The notes under the pieces: generated by a model
Told to the model about the DNA's origin: nothing
The model's input: the letters and a program-made list of their open reading frames with translations, nothing else
The model's database searches: none
Source: Cladosporium sp. IMV 00045
Lineage: Eukaryota; Ascomycota; Dothideomycetes; Cladosporiales; Cladosporiaceae
NCBI GenBank assembly: GCA_001931905.2
Contig: MSJI02000172.1
Span: 1 to 64,000, forward strand
Direction of reading: 5' to 3'
Length of the DNA stretch: 64,000 bases
Position numbers and translations under genes: made by a program
Shown here: piece after piece, positions 32,221-44,245 of the stretch
Layout of the letters: every line of letters begins with the position of its first letter
Numbering within the stretch: position 1 is the stretch's first letter

Positions 32221-33309
32221 ATGTCGTCTCCCATCAGCACAATGATCGTACCAGCACTCATAATTTGGGACTCACTCGTCTCATCCTTATTCATACTCAT
32301 CGGACGTCTCCTCCCCACCCTCCAAGTAAAACCAATCGACCTCACTGGCAAAACCGCCATAATAACCGGCGGCAACTCAGGAATCGGCTACTCGCTCGCC
32401 CTCTCCCTGGCAAAACAAAACGCAACAGTCCACCTAGCCTGCCGCAACACCATCAAAGGCAAAGAAGCCGCGAGCGAAATCCTCTCCGCCTGCCCTTACA
32501 TCAACTCCAACCGCATCCGCGTCTTTGAACTCGACACCTCCTCCCTCTCCTCCGTCCGCGCCCTCGCCGCAACCTGGACGACCTCCCAACCCCCCAACGC
32601 CCAAATCGACATCCTAATCCACAACGCCGGCATAGCCAGCACGCCACCCGACCAACGCACCACACCCGAAGGGCTAGGAAGCATCTACGCGACGAACTTC
32701 GCCGGCTCATTCCTGCTCACCTCTCTCCTCGAACGGCACCTCGCCCCCTCCGCCCGCGTGATCCTCACGTCCAGCACAGGCCAATACGCCGCGAGTCCAA
32801 AACGACTCTTCAACCTCCCACGCCTGGCGCCAGCACCCGGAAATCGTATCCCCGATTCAGCCCTCTACGCCGACACGAAATTCATGCAAGTCGCCTTCGC
32901 GTCTCTACTCCAAAACCGCTTCGACAGGACCCCATCCCCATCCCCAGCAACCTCACCACCATCAACCCGCAAACTCGCCCACTCCTTCACACCAGGCTAC
33001 ACGTCCACCGCCATCTTCTCCAAAACCACCAGTCCCCCCGGCGCGCTCGCGGATCCTCTCTTCCAGCTTCTGAAAGCTTGCACTTCGCTCTGCATGCCCG
33101 TCGAGCAAGGCGCTGCGACGGGTTTGTGGCTTGCGACGACGGAGGATGGGGAGGTGGTGGGGGAGGGGAAGGGAGGGGGATTTTGGGATCGGATGGGAAG
33201 GAGAAGGACGGCGGTTGATGGGTTGGGGGAGGGAGAGTTGGAGGGGTTGTGGAGGGTTTGGGAGGGGGATACGGGGGCGAAGTGGGGGGAAATTCCGATG
33301 GCGGGTTGA
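32221..33309 (+). CDS. Short-chain dehydrogenase/reductase, membrane-anchored
   Basis: A 362-residue intronless protein. Residues 9-33 (IVPALIIWDSLVSSLFILIG) form an N-terminal membrane anchor. The NAD(P)-binding TGGNSGIG is at 49-56, NAG at 135-137, the catalytic Ser in TSSTGQYA at about 184, and YADTK gives Tyr216 and Lys220. The order and spacing match retinol dehydrogenase/WW-oxidoreductase-like SDRs. The substrate is unknown. The last 65 codons become strongly G-rich (about 33110 onward), encoding a Gly/Glu/Arg-rich tail after the conserved fold; the tail shows no motif. It lies divergent from an FAD monooxygenase 1.2 kb away, so a shared pathway is possible but unproven. Confidence 0.88.
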   Translation: MSSPISTMIVPALIIWDSLVSSLFILIGRLLPTLQVKPIDLTGKTAIITGGNSGIGYSLALSLAKQNATVHLACRNTIKGKEAASEILSACPYINSNRIRVFELDTSSLSSVRALAATWTTSQPPNAQIDILIHNAGIASTPPDQRTTPEGLGSIYATNFAGSFLLTSLLERHLAPSARVILTSSTGQYAASPKRLFNLPRLAPAPGNRIPDSALYADTKFMQVAFASLLQNRFDRTPSPSPATSPPSTRKLAHSFTPGYTSTAIFSKTTSPPGALADPLFQLLKACTSLCMPVEQGAATGLWLATTEDGEVVGEGKGGGFWDRMGRRRTAVDGLGEGELEGLWRVWEGDTGAKWGEIPMAG

Positions 33310-33867
33310 GTGACGGGTGGGTGGATGGTCTTGAGGTCGTTTGGAGGTGGGAGTTGATGGATCTGGAGGATCTTTATTGCGAGTTCCGTTGATGGGATTG
33401 ATTTCCAACAAGATTTTTGAAGCAAGAAGTCGAAACTCTCTTTTGTTGGGTATATCCATCTACACATCCGCGTACCGGTCAGCGAAGCCAAAGCTGCGAC
33501 CCAATAATGAAAAATCCCGCAAGGAACAAGCAAATAAAAAAAAAAACAGAAGAAACAGAGAAAAAGAATCCCTCTCCCCCCAACCAAAAGCTATATGCAA
33601 CGCTATGCAAGCACCTCCCAGAAAATCTTTTGGATCCCTTTTTCATGACCTCATATCGAAGAAAGCAACGCCCGTGACGCCGAACAGGAGGAGGAACCCA
33701 GTGAATATTATAGCGCTCAAGACGAGTCCCTTTTATGTGTGTTGTGAAGCTGTGTCTTTTATCTCATGAGGCGTCGTCGAGCAGCTGATTAAGATCCATC
33801 CCATATTTGACTTTTTTTTTTGTCCGCTCAAATATGCACAAAGCGGATTCGAAGATCAAATGCGCGC
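33310..33867. other. Convergent 3' region between SDR and PRMT1
   Basis: About 560 bases with several A- and T-runs (33535-33545, 33810-33822) likely to serve 3' end formation of the two convergent genes. No gene is seen. Confidence 0.45.
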
Positions 33868-35091
<1,224 letters not shown>

Positions 35092-35919
35092 GTTGATGAA
35101 TGTGAAGCGAGAGTGTGGTGAAGGAGAGGTAGAGAAAGAGGTGGTGAGTAGAAAGTGGGATGTGATAGAAAGAGTAGCGGGGCGAGGAAGGAGGATGGGT
35201 GTTTATTTCAGCGTCTAGTTTTCCTGCGAACGGGCAAATATCAAAGTTTGTCCTAGGACCTAAGATTGCCTAGCGGAGGGTCTGAATCCCTCTCCAAACT
35301 TCTCGGCTCACGGATCTGCCCGTCAACGTGGGTCTGCGGCGTTTTATAACTCAAAATCTGCCTTGTCATTATAGCTAACGTTAGAATGGCTGCACCACGC
35401 GGAATCGCTATGAGTCCTTCGCTTCGTCGACCCGGAAGCTGGGTAGCCTAGAAGAAGGGACAAGGCTTACATGAATGACCTGTTACTTTACCTCTGTGTA
35501 CTACACTACTCCTCACAAACCCCTACGAGCAATGAGAAGCCTTTTAAGCTTATAATTACCACTCAGGTCTCTATAGAAAACCTTCGTGAGACGTAGGAAG
35601 GCAAACAACATGGCTCATATTTAGGTAGATTCTAGGAAACAGAGAGGAAACCCACGCCGCGTAGTGCAGCCATTTTGACGATGACTGTGTAACTAAAGTG
35701 GTGCGTAGAATAGACCAAGTGTGTGAACTTGCAGTGAAGTGAATATTTGATTTCAGAAGTCTTCTCGTTGCTTCCCTTTCTGGGTTGAGTCGTGATACAG
35801 CACTCTGCCTCAATCCATAGTGCAGTGGAACATAGATCCGCGCCACCCCGATAGCCGCAGTACTCCAAAACGCCTGGCTAATTTGTTCGATGACCAAGAC
35901 TTCCTCCAATAGACCACCT
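35092..35919. other. Intergenic region upstream of PRMT1
   Basis: About 830 bases holding the CT-rich (on the minus strand) PRMT1 leader and the 3' flank of the next gene. Small frames near 35571-35939 overlap that gene's end in another frame and are not genes. Confidence 0.45.
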
Positions 35920-37763
35920 TCATGACCTTCTCGCCGCACTGCAGAGCCTGTTCCACTCGATCTTGAACTCGCTCGCGTCTGCCATCATTGGTCAGCCATC
36001 CATACAAATACAGTCGTCTCAGAGACAAACACCAAACTCACCCTGTTTCGAATCAAACCGCAAAACATAATGATTCCCATCCGCCGTCTGCGGAAGCCTA
36101 TACCCGGAAACAAAAACAAACGGCTCCGGCTTCGGCCGACACATCGTGACAATCGACTGATTCTCCAGCGCCAGAAAATCCTGATCCCGCTGAACGACAT
36201 ACTTCGTCAAAAAAGCCGTCCAAATCGGCACCTCCTCCATCGCCCCCTCAAACGGTCTAGCCTCAAGCCTCACAGCGCCAGAGCCGTAGCATCTGAACAG
36301 ACGCAGGGCGTGCAACATGCCGTTGCCGGCGCGGATCACGCCGCCGAACAGCTCCTCGTCGTCCATGTCTTGCGGATCCTCGAGCACTTCGACAGGAGTT
36401 TCTGTCGCGTCTTGGCGCTTGAGCGCGACGAAGGTCGAGTAGAAGAGCACCATGCGCTCGTAGTAGATAAACTTGAGCTTGGCCCAGGGCCAGAGAGAGC
36501 CGTCGCGGCCGCTGGCCCGGCAGAGTTGGAGGATCGAGCGGTTGCGGATTACGCGCAGGGTGTTCAGGGGGACGCAAAAGAGGCTCTCGCGGTTTCGTGA
36601 GTCGGTTGATGCGATTAGAATGCGAGCCCGGCGGTCTTCCGGGCGGAGGTAGAAGGTGACAATGCATTCGGTGTCCGTGAAGGTCCTAATGTTCTATGAG
36701 TATTTTACTCGTCGGGTGTGGTGGGTTATTTCGCTCACATGTGTGCGATTGGAATAAACCCCTCCTCGCCGAGAAGGATCTTTGCATCGCGCTGAGGTTC
36801 GCCCAAGCAGAAGCTCTCGATGTCCCTTTTGTTCGATTATTAGTTCAAATTACGGAGAGCAAAGTCCTCAAACGAGTGCTCACAGATGATAATCCCCCCT
36901 AAAGGGCGAGCGCGCGCCAACTTGAAGGCCAACGAAGATGTTCTCCGCCCAATGTCGTGGTGGCGTGCCGTAGCTAGATGTCTGGCTGGAATTCAACGTG
37001 TGCGTGGAGCTTGATGTGAGAGTAGGTAATTCCAAAGGCGCTTCAGGCACGGGCGGAGGGGGTGATCGCGCCGGATCGCTGAAGTCGGAACCAGGCCGGC
37101 GTGGTCGAGGGCGTGGAGTTGCAGGTGTTTGCCAAGCGATTTGTGGTGGTTTGGGTGTGCTAGCTGCTAGCTGAGTCTCAGCGAATGCGCTTCAAAGACA
37201 CTGGGGACAAAGTTCAACAAGAGATGGCAGTATCGGTGCTCACCAGAGTCGAAGAGATGGCCTGTTTGCTCGAGAAATTTGGCATGCTCTTGCGCGCGAA
37301 GTAGATCTTGTAATGTCTCCCTCAGGCGTGATAACGAATCGCTGGAGCGACCACTTATTAGATCCAACAAGTCCCGACTGAAGACTGTGTACCAATTCAG
37401 CCTGTCCAGGAAATCCACCCTTTCTACATTCGACATGCGGTAGTTGAGATCGCCCCAGACCATCCATTGCGAGTCGGGCGGACGATCGACCATGTCCAGC
37501 GCGGCTTCCAGCGTGTGCGTCGCGCTTCGATATACCAGGTCAACATCGCCCTGGATGCGGTACCAACTCGAGCGGTAGCGTGAGTCGTGTTGGGCGTCGC
37601 CCAGTTTCAGGAGAGCAGAGCTGACGCCGAAGAGCTTTCCCACGGCATCTGTGATACTGGTGACGCTAGACGTCTCTTCATACTGATCGCGAAACAGCCT
37701 TAAAACAGAGGCGACGTCCTCGGCGTCGCGGGCTAAGCGGGCGAGGTGCTGTGAGGTGGCCAT
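35920..37763 (-). CDS. Conserved fungal protein of unknown function (five exons)
   Basis: Five exons, 37244-37763, 36884-37163, 36739-36825, 36042-36685 and 35920-35978, give 529 residues with all phases closing. Residues 1-173 form a helical domain (LARDAEDVASVLRLFRDQY, then WMVWGDLNYRMSNVERVDFL). A Pro/Ser-rich linker (about 175-235) leads to WAENIFVG. The C-terminal half (about 255-529) looks like a beta-rich globular domain, with VTFYLRPEDRRARILIAST, LQLCRASGRDGSLWPWAKLKF and HYVLRFDSKQDASEFKIEW. I believe such two-domain proteins recur in Dothideomycetes genomes, but I know no function. No catalytic motif, membrane segment or signal peptide is visible. Two donors are GTGAGC. The terminal exon encodes only 19 residues. 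Confidence 0.75.
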
Positions 37764-39194
37764 TGGAACACCAGACGAGAGAAAGGCTGCATTAGCGCTG
37801 GCAAATGCTTGAGACCGGACGGAATCAGGCAGCGCGAAGCTTCAGAACAAGGCCGCGGTGATTGTTGTTTGCAAGCCGCTGGTCGCAAAGGTGTGCGATC
37901 CCGTCCTTTCTCTGGCCTCGAGCTGGTGGCACGCAGCTGACTCTGTGTCAGGACGAGGCTCGATCGCGAGTGTCTTTGGCAGCCATCTTCATAGTTTCTG
38001 TGACGGTCCGGCGCACAGGAGGGCTGAGTGCAGCTATTGCCAGCGCATCATTGCTTTAGACCGGTGAAGATAGGGTTTATTGTCCGGTTGGTCAAGTCCA
38101 GTATGGAGATTGATTTTTTTTTTGTCTTTCACCACGGCGATTCGATCGCGTGTGCTTATGTGCTGTCAAGATGTCATTCGTATGCGTTTTGCAATGTTGT
38201 TTGCCTCGTTGAAATGCAATTAAAAAAAAAACACATTCCATTCTCGGTGGTAGAGCAGGCCCACGACTTTAACACTTCAAGCTGACATGCATCTTCCCGT
38301 CTTTTCGCACAAAGCAAAATTCGCAGACTCGCAATGCGAGCACCTTCATCAACATGTCGAGGGAGCCAGATACACGGCCAGACCTTGCTGCCTATACGTA
38401 CAGGCAGAAGCATGATGCATCGTTTCGTTTGGTGATCCAGTGTCGGTCAGCGTAGTGACTTGGTTGCATAAGGTACCTACCATGCGGACTGGACGATGCT
38501 CCTTCAGCAAGGTCGCTGTACAGATTCATCTGAACGGAAACGAGAAGATCGAGGAAGTCAAGGAGAGGATCCTCGCAGCGTTTTTAAATAACAGGATTAG
38601 GCATCCAACATACCTTGTCGAGGAGGCGCAGCGATCACTCTATCCTCAGGCACACGACCCATCACCTGCGGCGCGAAACACGACCAATCAACGTACGAAA
38701 ACAGGCATTCGTATCCATCCTCGCATCTCATACCGCCTTTCCCAGTCTCATGTCAATGCATACGGAACAACAAGCTAGAAGGAAGGGCCAACTTTGGTTT
38801 CCATGCAGCCAATTGACTGCACGGTAGGTTGCATATCTCATTCCATTCGTATCAAAAGCAGAGAAAACAGACCACCGTTGCTGCTGCTGCTACATTGTAA
38901 TCCTACTGCAAGCAGAGCAAAGGCGAAACAATATCCCGCAGGGTATCCAGCAGCTCATGTCATCGAAGACCGCCCGCCAACGCCAGGGTTCTTCTCATGA
39001 ACCATGCTAAAAACGCCGAAAATGTAGCATGAACCCACAGACAGACCCAACCCAAGCCCGATACCGCGCGCGATGCGTTGCGTTACGATAGCGATCGTCT
39101 TCGAAACAGGACAGACATATCAGCACACAAACGCCGGCGTCGAATGACGCGAACCGCATTGAAAAACCACCACGAACGAAGATCTCCCACGAGT
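37764..39194. other. Gene-free region
   Basis: About 1.4 kb with T- and A-runs near 38110 and 38220. A 112-codon plus-strand frame at 38440-38778 shows no motif and no neighbouring exon, so it is not called. Confidence 0.4.
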
Positions 39195-39837
39195 TCAAAC
39201 GAACTCATACTCCTCGTCCGCATCCGGTACCCTCGTCGCGCCCATCCCACCGTTCTTCTTCACCTTATCCTTCCTCGCCGGGCTAGCGACCGACTCGCCT
39301 TCAGCGTCGAGCACGTCGTACTCGTCCTTGACGAGCTTGATGGTCTCGCGCTCCTCGAACTTCTCGACGGCTTTGGCGAGCGCGACGTTGAAAATCTGGC
39401 TGCCCTGCGTCGGGCCGTGCGAGGCGTCGTAAGAGTACGTGATATCCGCGTCGGCGGGCGGGGAGGGCGTGTCGTCGGAGAAGTCGGACGCGGACGTGTT
39501 GGACGAGGCTTCGTCGCTCGTGTTGCCTTCGAGCATGGCTTGTTTGCGCGAGAGGCGGGCGTGGTTGACGGGGCGGCCGAGACCGAACTGGAAGCGGGGG
39601 GAGGTCTTGATGGCACTGCGGTGGTGGATGGTTAGTAGGGCTGTTTGACTGGTGGGATAAGACACAAGGTGGTGGTCCTTACGTGTCAGAGGGACGCAGA
39701 GGGCGAGGGTTGCCGATGCCGCGGCCGCGGGTCTCGACGGCGCCCATGCCCCATTTGTGCTTGCGTGCTGCGTCGCGCTTGTAGTCTTGAGCACCGCTGC
39801 GCAGGTCGGAAGTCGACGAGGTTTGCTCAGAGGACAT
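39195..39837 (-). CDS. Small conserved hypothetical protein, acidic C terminus
   Basis: Two exons, 39683-39837 and 39195-39615, give 191 residues; the 67-bp intron has donor GTAAGG. The start MSSEQTSSTSDLRSGAQDYKR precedes a basic stretch (AARKHKWGMGAVETRGRG). The middle has FQFGLGRPVNHARLSRKQAM. Then comes a Ser/Asp-rich acidic region (SDEASSNTSASDFSDD) and a helix (IFNVALAKAVEKFEERETIKL). The end is again charged (ARKDKVKKN...DEEYEFV). No signal peptide, membrane span or enzyme motif is visible. It looks like a soluble, partly disordered, probably phosphorylated protein. I do not recognise a characterised homologue. A larger open frame across the intron in the same region is an artefact of composition. 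Confidence 0.7.
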
Positions 39838-40814
39838 GGCTTGGATGGGACAGCTGCAGCTGTTTGTTGACGATGAGGGATGGACAGAGTCGCCGATCGG
39901 CTGGTCTTTGCTTTCAGTGATCTGCACTGGTAAGGCGCTGAAGAAGCGTGGAGCTCTTGTCTGGATGTTTGTTGTATGCGAGGGTTCTTAGGGAGAGAAG
40001 TGGGTTTTGGAGTGGACGTGGGAAGCAGAGAGATCGAACGAGACAGGGCAAGGCAGAACAAAGGATGGGATGACACAATCACGGCGACCCGTGACTGGCA
40101 GTAGGCACCACGGAGTGCGGAGTCTCAACAAGGCAGGAGTTCGTGATATGACTGTTTGGCCAACCGAGCTGAAGGTGGCGCAGATAAGAACTAAGGTTCA
40201 GACGTGTTTCACTCCAGAATAGATTGTGTCTGAAGATGCTTGAGGATACCGTGTCAGTTTGCAGAGTGTATAACAAAGGAAACAAGACTCTCCTATGGCT
40301 ATCTCAACCCATATCGCAAAGGCCGATGGCATCAAACGCCTGTTGACCGAGAAGCTGCCTCCCCAAACAAGCTACCAAACGCCCTGCATGCCCCGTCTCC
40401 ACGCGATATGATGATAACACGCCGGGATCCGGGATGACCAACGGATCATCGTCGTCAGCCACGACTCACTTACTTCACTGCTCGGCGAATGACTATGCTG
40501 GAGAGTTGGAGCGCGTGCGATGACTGGGTGGCGTAACTGGCCTGGCTCTGCTTATTTGACCCAGATCTAGATTGTCCCCTTTGTTTCGGTGACGCGCTTG
40601 TTTGCAGACCTCGGTCTATCCATCGAGGTCATCGGCTGCCTGTTTGCGGAGATGAATCCTCATCGACAGCCATGATGAGCAATAGTCGCCAATCCCCTGT
40701 TGTGCTTATTATAGAACCTATTCATATTATCTTGTTCAAAGGCTAACCAGGCGCGTTCACCGAACTTTGTCTCGATCGAAGAGCCATGTTGACTCTTGCT
40801 GCTGCCATCAATAA
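39838..40814. other. Intergenic region between two minus-strand genes
   Basis: About 980 bases containing the promoter of the small hypothetical gene and the 3' flank of the ATL gene. No gene, RNA or repeat is seen. Confidence 0.45.
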
Positions 40815-41413
40815 TCATACAAACAAACGCTCTTCCTCGCCATCCGACTCCGCCTCCCGACTAGGCAGTCTGTCAGGGAACCATCCATAGACTCTGAAGT
40901 CAACAGTTCTTTCACCTAGACTGCCGCGGTCGACCTGGACGCCTTCCTGAACCAGTGCATCTTCGTGACGTGCAGCGCCGTTGACCCCCCTACAATGACA
41001 ATCAGCATATAGATGTTTGAACGATTTGAAGCAAATCTAACCTTGGGCTGATAACCCCTTTAGAGTTGATCACGCGCTGCCACGGGACGGTGTCGCTGTT
41101 GTAGCGCGCGCCGGGTTGACTGGATGCCGATGGCAGGTGTTTGAGGCATACGCCCACTTGTCTATGTAGTTGTTAGCCGACTGAGAGTCTTTTCCGTAAT
41201 GAAAATCAAGTAGCTGACCTTGGTCTTTCGGCTATAAGGTCGTACAGATGTCAGCTGGTCATGGTCTTTGCTGCTCTTCATCGCATGCAGGCACTTACGA
41301 TAGCCGATGAGCGTGGCAATATGCCCGTAGGATGTGACTCGACCATGAGGTATCTCCTGTATCGCTTGATACACCGCGGCGAACCAAGCAGCTGCCTCTT
41401 CGGTCTGTGGCAT
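40815..41413 (-). CDS. Alkyltransferase-like (ATL) DNA repair protein
   Basis: ATL proteins bind O6-alkylguanine, flip it out and hand the lesion to nucleotide-excision repair; they lack the acceptor Cys of MGMT. Four exons, 41299-41413, 41219-41231, 41042-41161 and 40815-40989, give 140 residues. The start MPQTEEAAAWFAAVYQAI leads to IPHGRVTSYGHIATLIGY, then PERPRQVGVCLKHLP, and the active-site motif reads PWQRVINSKG with Trp70 where MGMT has Cys. The Arg finger is in the RVTSYG segment. Exon 2 is only 13 nt, encoding PERP, yet it is required to restore the family sequence and closes all phases; its downstream donor is GTCAGC. An in-frame upstream ATG exists, but MPQTEE matches family length. 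It is divergent from CWC26 with 192 bases between. Confidence 0.9.
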
Positions 41414-41605
41414 ATTCTCGATGTTGACTCTCACATAACTCGTGGTGTTAAGGCAGTCAATTATATGCGTGATCATGCCTCGATTAAACGTACTGCAAGC
41501 ACTCTCGCCCCACAGCCAATCACAGCGCTCGTGAGCCAGAGCCGAGCTACCTTCATCAAGATCTCCCAAACCCTCTTCTGAACCCACACCAACACGCACA
41601 ACATC
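41414..41605. promoter_or_regulatory. Bidirectional promoter between ATL and CWC26
   Basis: Only 192 bases separate the divergent start codons, so both promoters overlap here. No TATA box is evident. Confidence 0.55.
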
Positions 41606-42589
41606 ATGCCTCTAGCAGATTACCTCGCAAAGAACTACCTCTCAGCCGACAGCAAACCCACAAAAAAGCGCAAAAGAAAAGAAATCCAAACCGAAGCCCT
41701 CACCATCGCCGACGACGGCGCCGACGACTGGACCAACGGCGCAAACCACAACTCCTCCGACGATGAAGGCCCTACAATCTCCGGCGGCGCAGCTCTGGCC
41801 GGAGGTCTGAACAAACCAACCAAAAAATCAAAATGGATCACAGTCGGCTCGAACGCGCCCAAGGACTCCGACCAAGCAGCGGCAGACGCCATTCTGGCAG
41901 ACGCGCAAGCGGAGAGCAAAGCGCGGGAAGACGCAGATGATGATGCGCCTACGATCGAGGGTGACGGCCCCATGATGGGATCGGGCGCCATGGCTGGGCT
42001 GCAGAGCGCGGAGCAAGTCACCGCGGCGCTGAAGAGGAAGGAGAAAGCGGAGCGGAAAGCCATGCAAGAGGCTGGGCTGGATCCGACGGGCAAAGCGCAA
42101 GAGACTATCTATCGCGATGCGTCGGGCAGGATTATCAATGTGGCTATGAAGAGGGCGGAGCTGCGCGCCAAGGCGGAGGAGGAAGAGAGGAAAAAGCAGG
42201 AGGAGTTGGAGAGCAGGAAGGGTGATGTGCAGAGGCGGGAGAAGGAGGAGAGGATGCAAGCTCTGAAGGATGTGAAAGTCCAGGGGGTCGCGCGGCACGC
42301 GGATGATGAGAAGATGAATGCGGAGCTGAAGGAGAGGGAGAGGTGGAATGATCCTATGGCTCAACTGCTGGCGAGTAAGAAGACTTCTGGGACGAGTAAG
42401 GGTGGGAAGGGGAAGAGCAGTGCTAGGAGCTATCAGGGTGCTGCTGAGCCGAACAGATATGGCATTCGACCTGGTTGGAGGTGGGATGGTGTTGATCGGT
42501 CGAATGGTTTTGAGAAGAAGTGGTTCCAGGCGCGCAATGCGGCTAAGGATCGAGAGGCTCTCAAGTATGCATGGCAGATGGATGAATGA
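41606..42589 (+). CDS. cwc26: Pre-mRNA-splicing factor CWC26/BUD13
   Basis: Subunit of the RES complex (with Snu17 and Pml1) that binds activated spliceosomes and helps splicing and nuclear retention of pre-mRNA. One exon, 327 residues. The start MPLADYLAKNYLSADSKPTKKRKRK is typical. A disordered acidic middle follows, then KAQETIYRDASGRIINVAMKRAE at about 165-187 and a charged coiled coil (RAKAEEEERKKQEELESRK). The C-terminal signature NRYGIRPGWRWDGVDRSNGF then EKKWF at about 283-307 is the Snu17-binding UHM-ligand region. Codons change from C-ending to G-ending along the gene. Identity is secure. Confidence 0.95.
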   Translation: MPLADYLAKNYLSADSKPTKKRKRKEIQTEALTIADDGADDWTNGANHNSSDDEGPTISGGAALAGGLNKPTKKSKWITVGSNAPKDSDQAAADAILADAQAESKAREDADDDAPTIEGDGPMMGSGAMAGLQSAEQVTAALKRKEKAERKAMQEAGLDPTGKAQETIYRDASGRIINVAMKRAELRAKAEEEERKKQEELESRKGDVQRREKEERMQALKDVKVQGVARHADDEKMNAELKERERWNDPMAQLLASKKTSGTSKGGKGKSSARSYQGAAEPNRYGIRPGWRWDGVDRSNGFEKKWFQARNAAKDREALKYAWQMDE

Positions 42590-43556
42590 TCTGGCTGAAA
42601 CATATCTGGATGAAAACAAAGCTTCATACAATGCAGCGTGGATCTGGCCGTGACCTTGCATTGGGCACCAGAAAGCTCCTCACACGACCAACTATGGAGC
42701 TTGATTGTCAAGGCCTTAGAACGCACGCCGACTGGGAAATCGCGCCATCAGAAGATCCTCGATACAATGGAGCATCTCTACAGGTTCGATGTCAAAGATA
42801 TCGGCAAGCAGATCGTTCGACGCTGTTTCATACGGCCACATCGTACAACCCGAGCTCGGATTCTTCCTTCGTTTACCTGAGCGCGATTCACATCTCTGGA
42901 GGGAGAACACACCGCTGCTTAACGTGACTAGGCGTATGCTCCTGTAACGCAAGCTGTGCAGCCATTCCCCTCGTCCCAAGATGCAATATCCTGGCAATCA
43001 GCATGGGGAGCATTTCGACGTTCTGGTTCGAGCTGCAGAGGGCAGACAGGTTGGAGCGCGAGCACAATGATCTGGTGTGACTTGGAATCGCATGCGCATA
43101 CATCGACTTGCACTTAATAAAGTGTAATGTCTTAAGTTGAGCAGAACGTAAGGACTATTCAAGCATATTCGTTCTAGAAGACTGATCTCTTCCTTTCGTC
43201 CCGATTCTCACTCAACATAGGCACCCTCGAACCTCTAAAAGGCAAAGTTTTCAATAAACACGTCGGTGTCGCCATGCATTGTTTTTCCGCTCACTACAAG
43301 CTTAACGTTTAGAGACCTTTCTAATCTGCTAATTCATTCGCAAAGAGTTGAATTGCCAAGTTTCACATGGTCGCGCAACAACATTGAGCTGTTTGCGTGC
43401 CTGAGGCAGACATGACCCACTTTTGATAGAACTTCCGTTTTTGAACAGCATTCTTTGTTTCCTGATAACAACCTCTCTTCACCTCACAGCTCACTGGTCA
43501 CTTCTTCAGTCAAAAAGACGGACACTGATAAACCCCAGAAAGATTCGACTCACTGC
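42590..43556. other. Gene-free region after CWC26
   Basis: About 970 bases. Short frames near 42586-43113 on both strands lack motifs. The 3' flank of CWC26 is the only assigned content. Confidence 0.4.
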
Positions 43557-43980
43557 CGATAAGTCGTGCCATCCTCCGCGGATCTCCATAACCCACGTGG
43601 GCTAGATCTCACTCTTGGTCCCTTATCAATCCAACCCGGCGCATTGGCTAGAACCTGGAGTTGGTCCCACGGGTACTCTCCAGGATCTCCAACCTCCGTG
43701 GGGTCGATAACGCTACCGCTACCGACAGGACCATACGACGCCAAGTGATAGCGAGAGCAAGCCTCAAACATACAAGCTGCAGCCTCAACACACAGCCGAG
43801 AGATAAGGCGCTTTGTTATCTGCACAGCGAACCGAAGTCGAACAATTGATTGAGCAGGATTGGGGCTTTCATCCGTCCAGGTTGTCGGGTTTACCGTGCT
43901 TTTCCACGTCATTACAAATATCTGAGCCTTTCTCCCCGGAGAAGCACAACAAGTTCATGTCGTCGCAAGCCCAAGTGATA
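43557..43980 (+). promoter_or_regulatory. NirA/AreA-type site cluster upstream of the nitrate transporter
   Basis: Two perfect matches to the NirA consensus CTCCGHGG lie at 43574-43581 (CTCCGCGG) and 43694-43701 (CTCCGTGG). GATA-factor sites (HGATAR) surround them: CGATAA at 43557 and 43705, TGATAG at 43746 and 43975, AGATAA at 43801, and its reverse TTATCT at 43816. NirA (nitrate-specific) and AreA (nitrogen derepression) act together on nitrate genes. The cluster is 270-690 bases before the transporter start. Binding is inferred from consensus only. Confidence 0.7.
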
Positions 43981-44165
43981 GTTACTGGTACGCACCAATC
44001 CTGAGCGGCTGGATCGTGAGGTGTTGAGGTCTAGCAAAGGCTTTCTCATTACACAACCCGACTAGCACTGCTTGGCTGGCCGTGGATCGACCTCAGTGTG
44101 CATCCCGCTGTATTTTGTTGCTTTTTGTACACGGCCTTAGCCAAGGGAGACGGGACAGCTTCTGA

Positions 44166-44174
44166 TATATATAA
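44166..44174 (+). promoter_or_regulatory. TATA box of the nitrate transporter gene
   Basis: TATATATAA lies about 75 bases before the start codon at 44246. Confidence 0.55.
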
Positions 44175-44245
44175 TACCGTGTTGTTACCGACACAGGTAG
44201 GTTGCAATCCGCAACAGTGACGATCATCTCGCTTCACCAGCAATC

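Noticed and set aside
29480..33309. Biosynthetic gene cluster
   Set aside because: A monooxygenase and an SDR alone do not make a cluster; no PKS, NRPS, terpene cyclase or prenyltransferase is in the window.
38440..38778. 112-codon plus-strand frame
   Set aside because: No motif, no convincing start context and no neighbouring exons.
39195..40082. Single minus-strand frame of 295 codons including the intron of the small hypothetical gene
   Set aside because: The upstream half is Ser/Pro-rich noise, while the alternative two-exon model gives a clean start and a GTAAGG donor.
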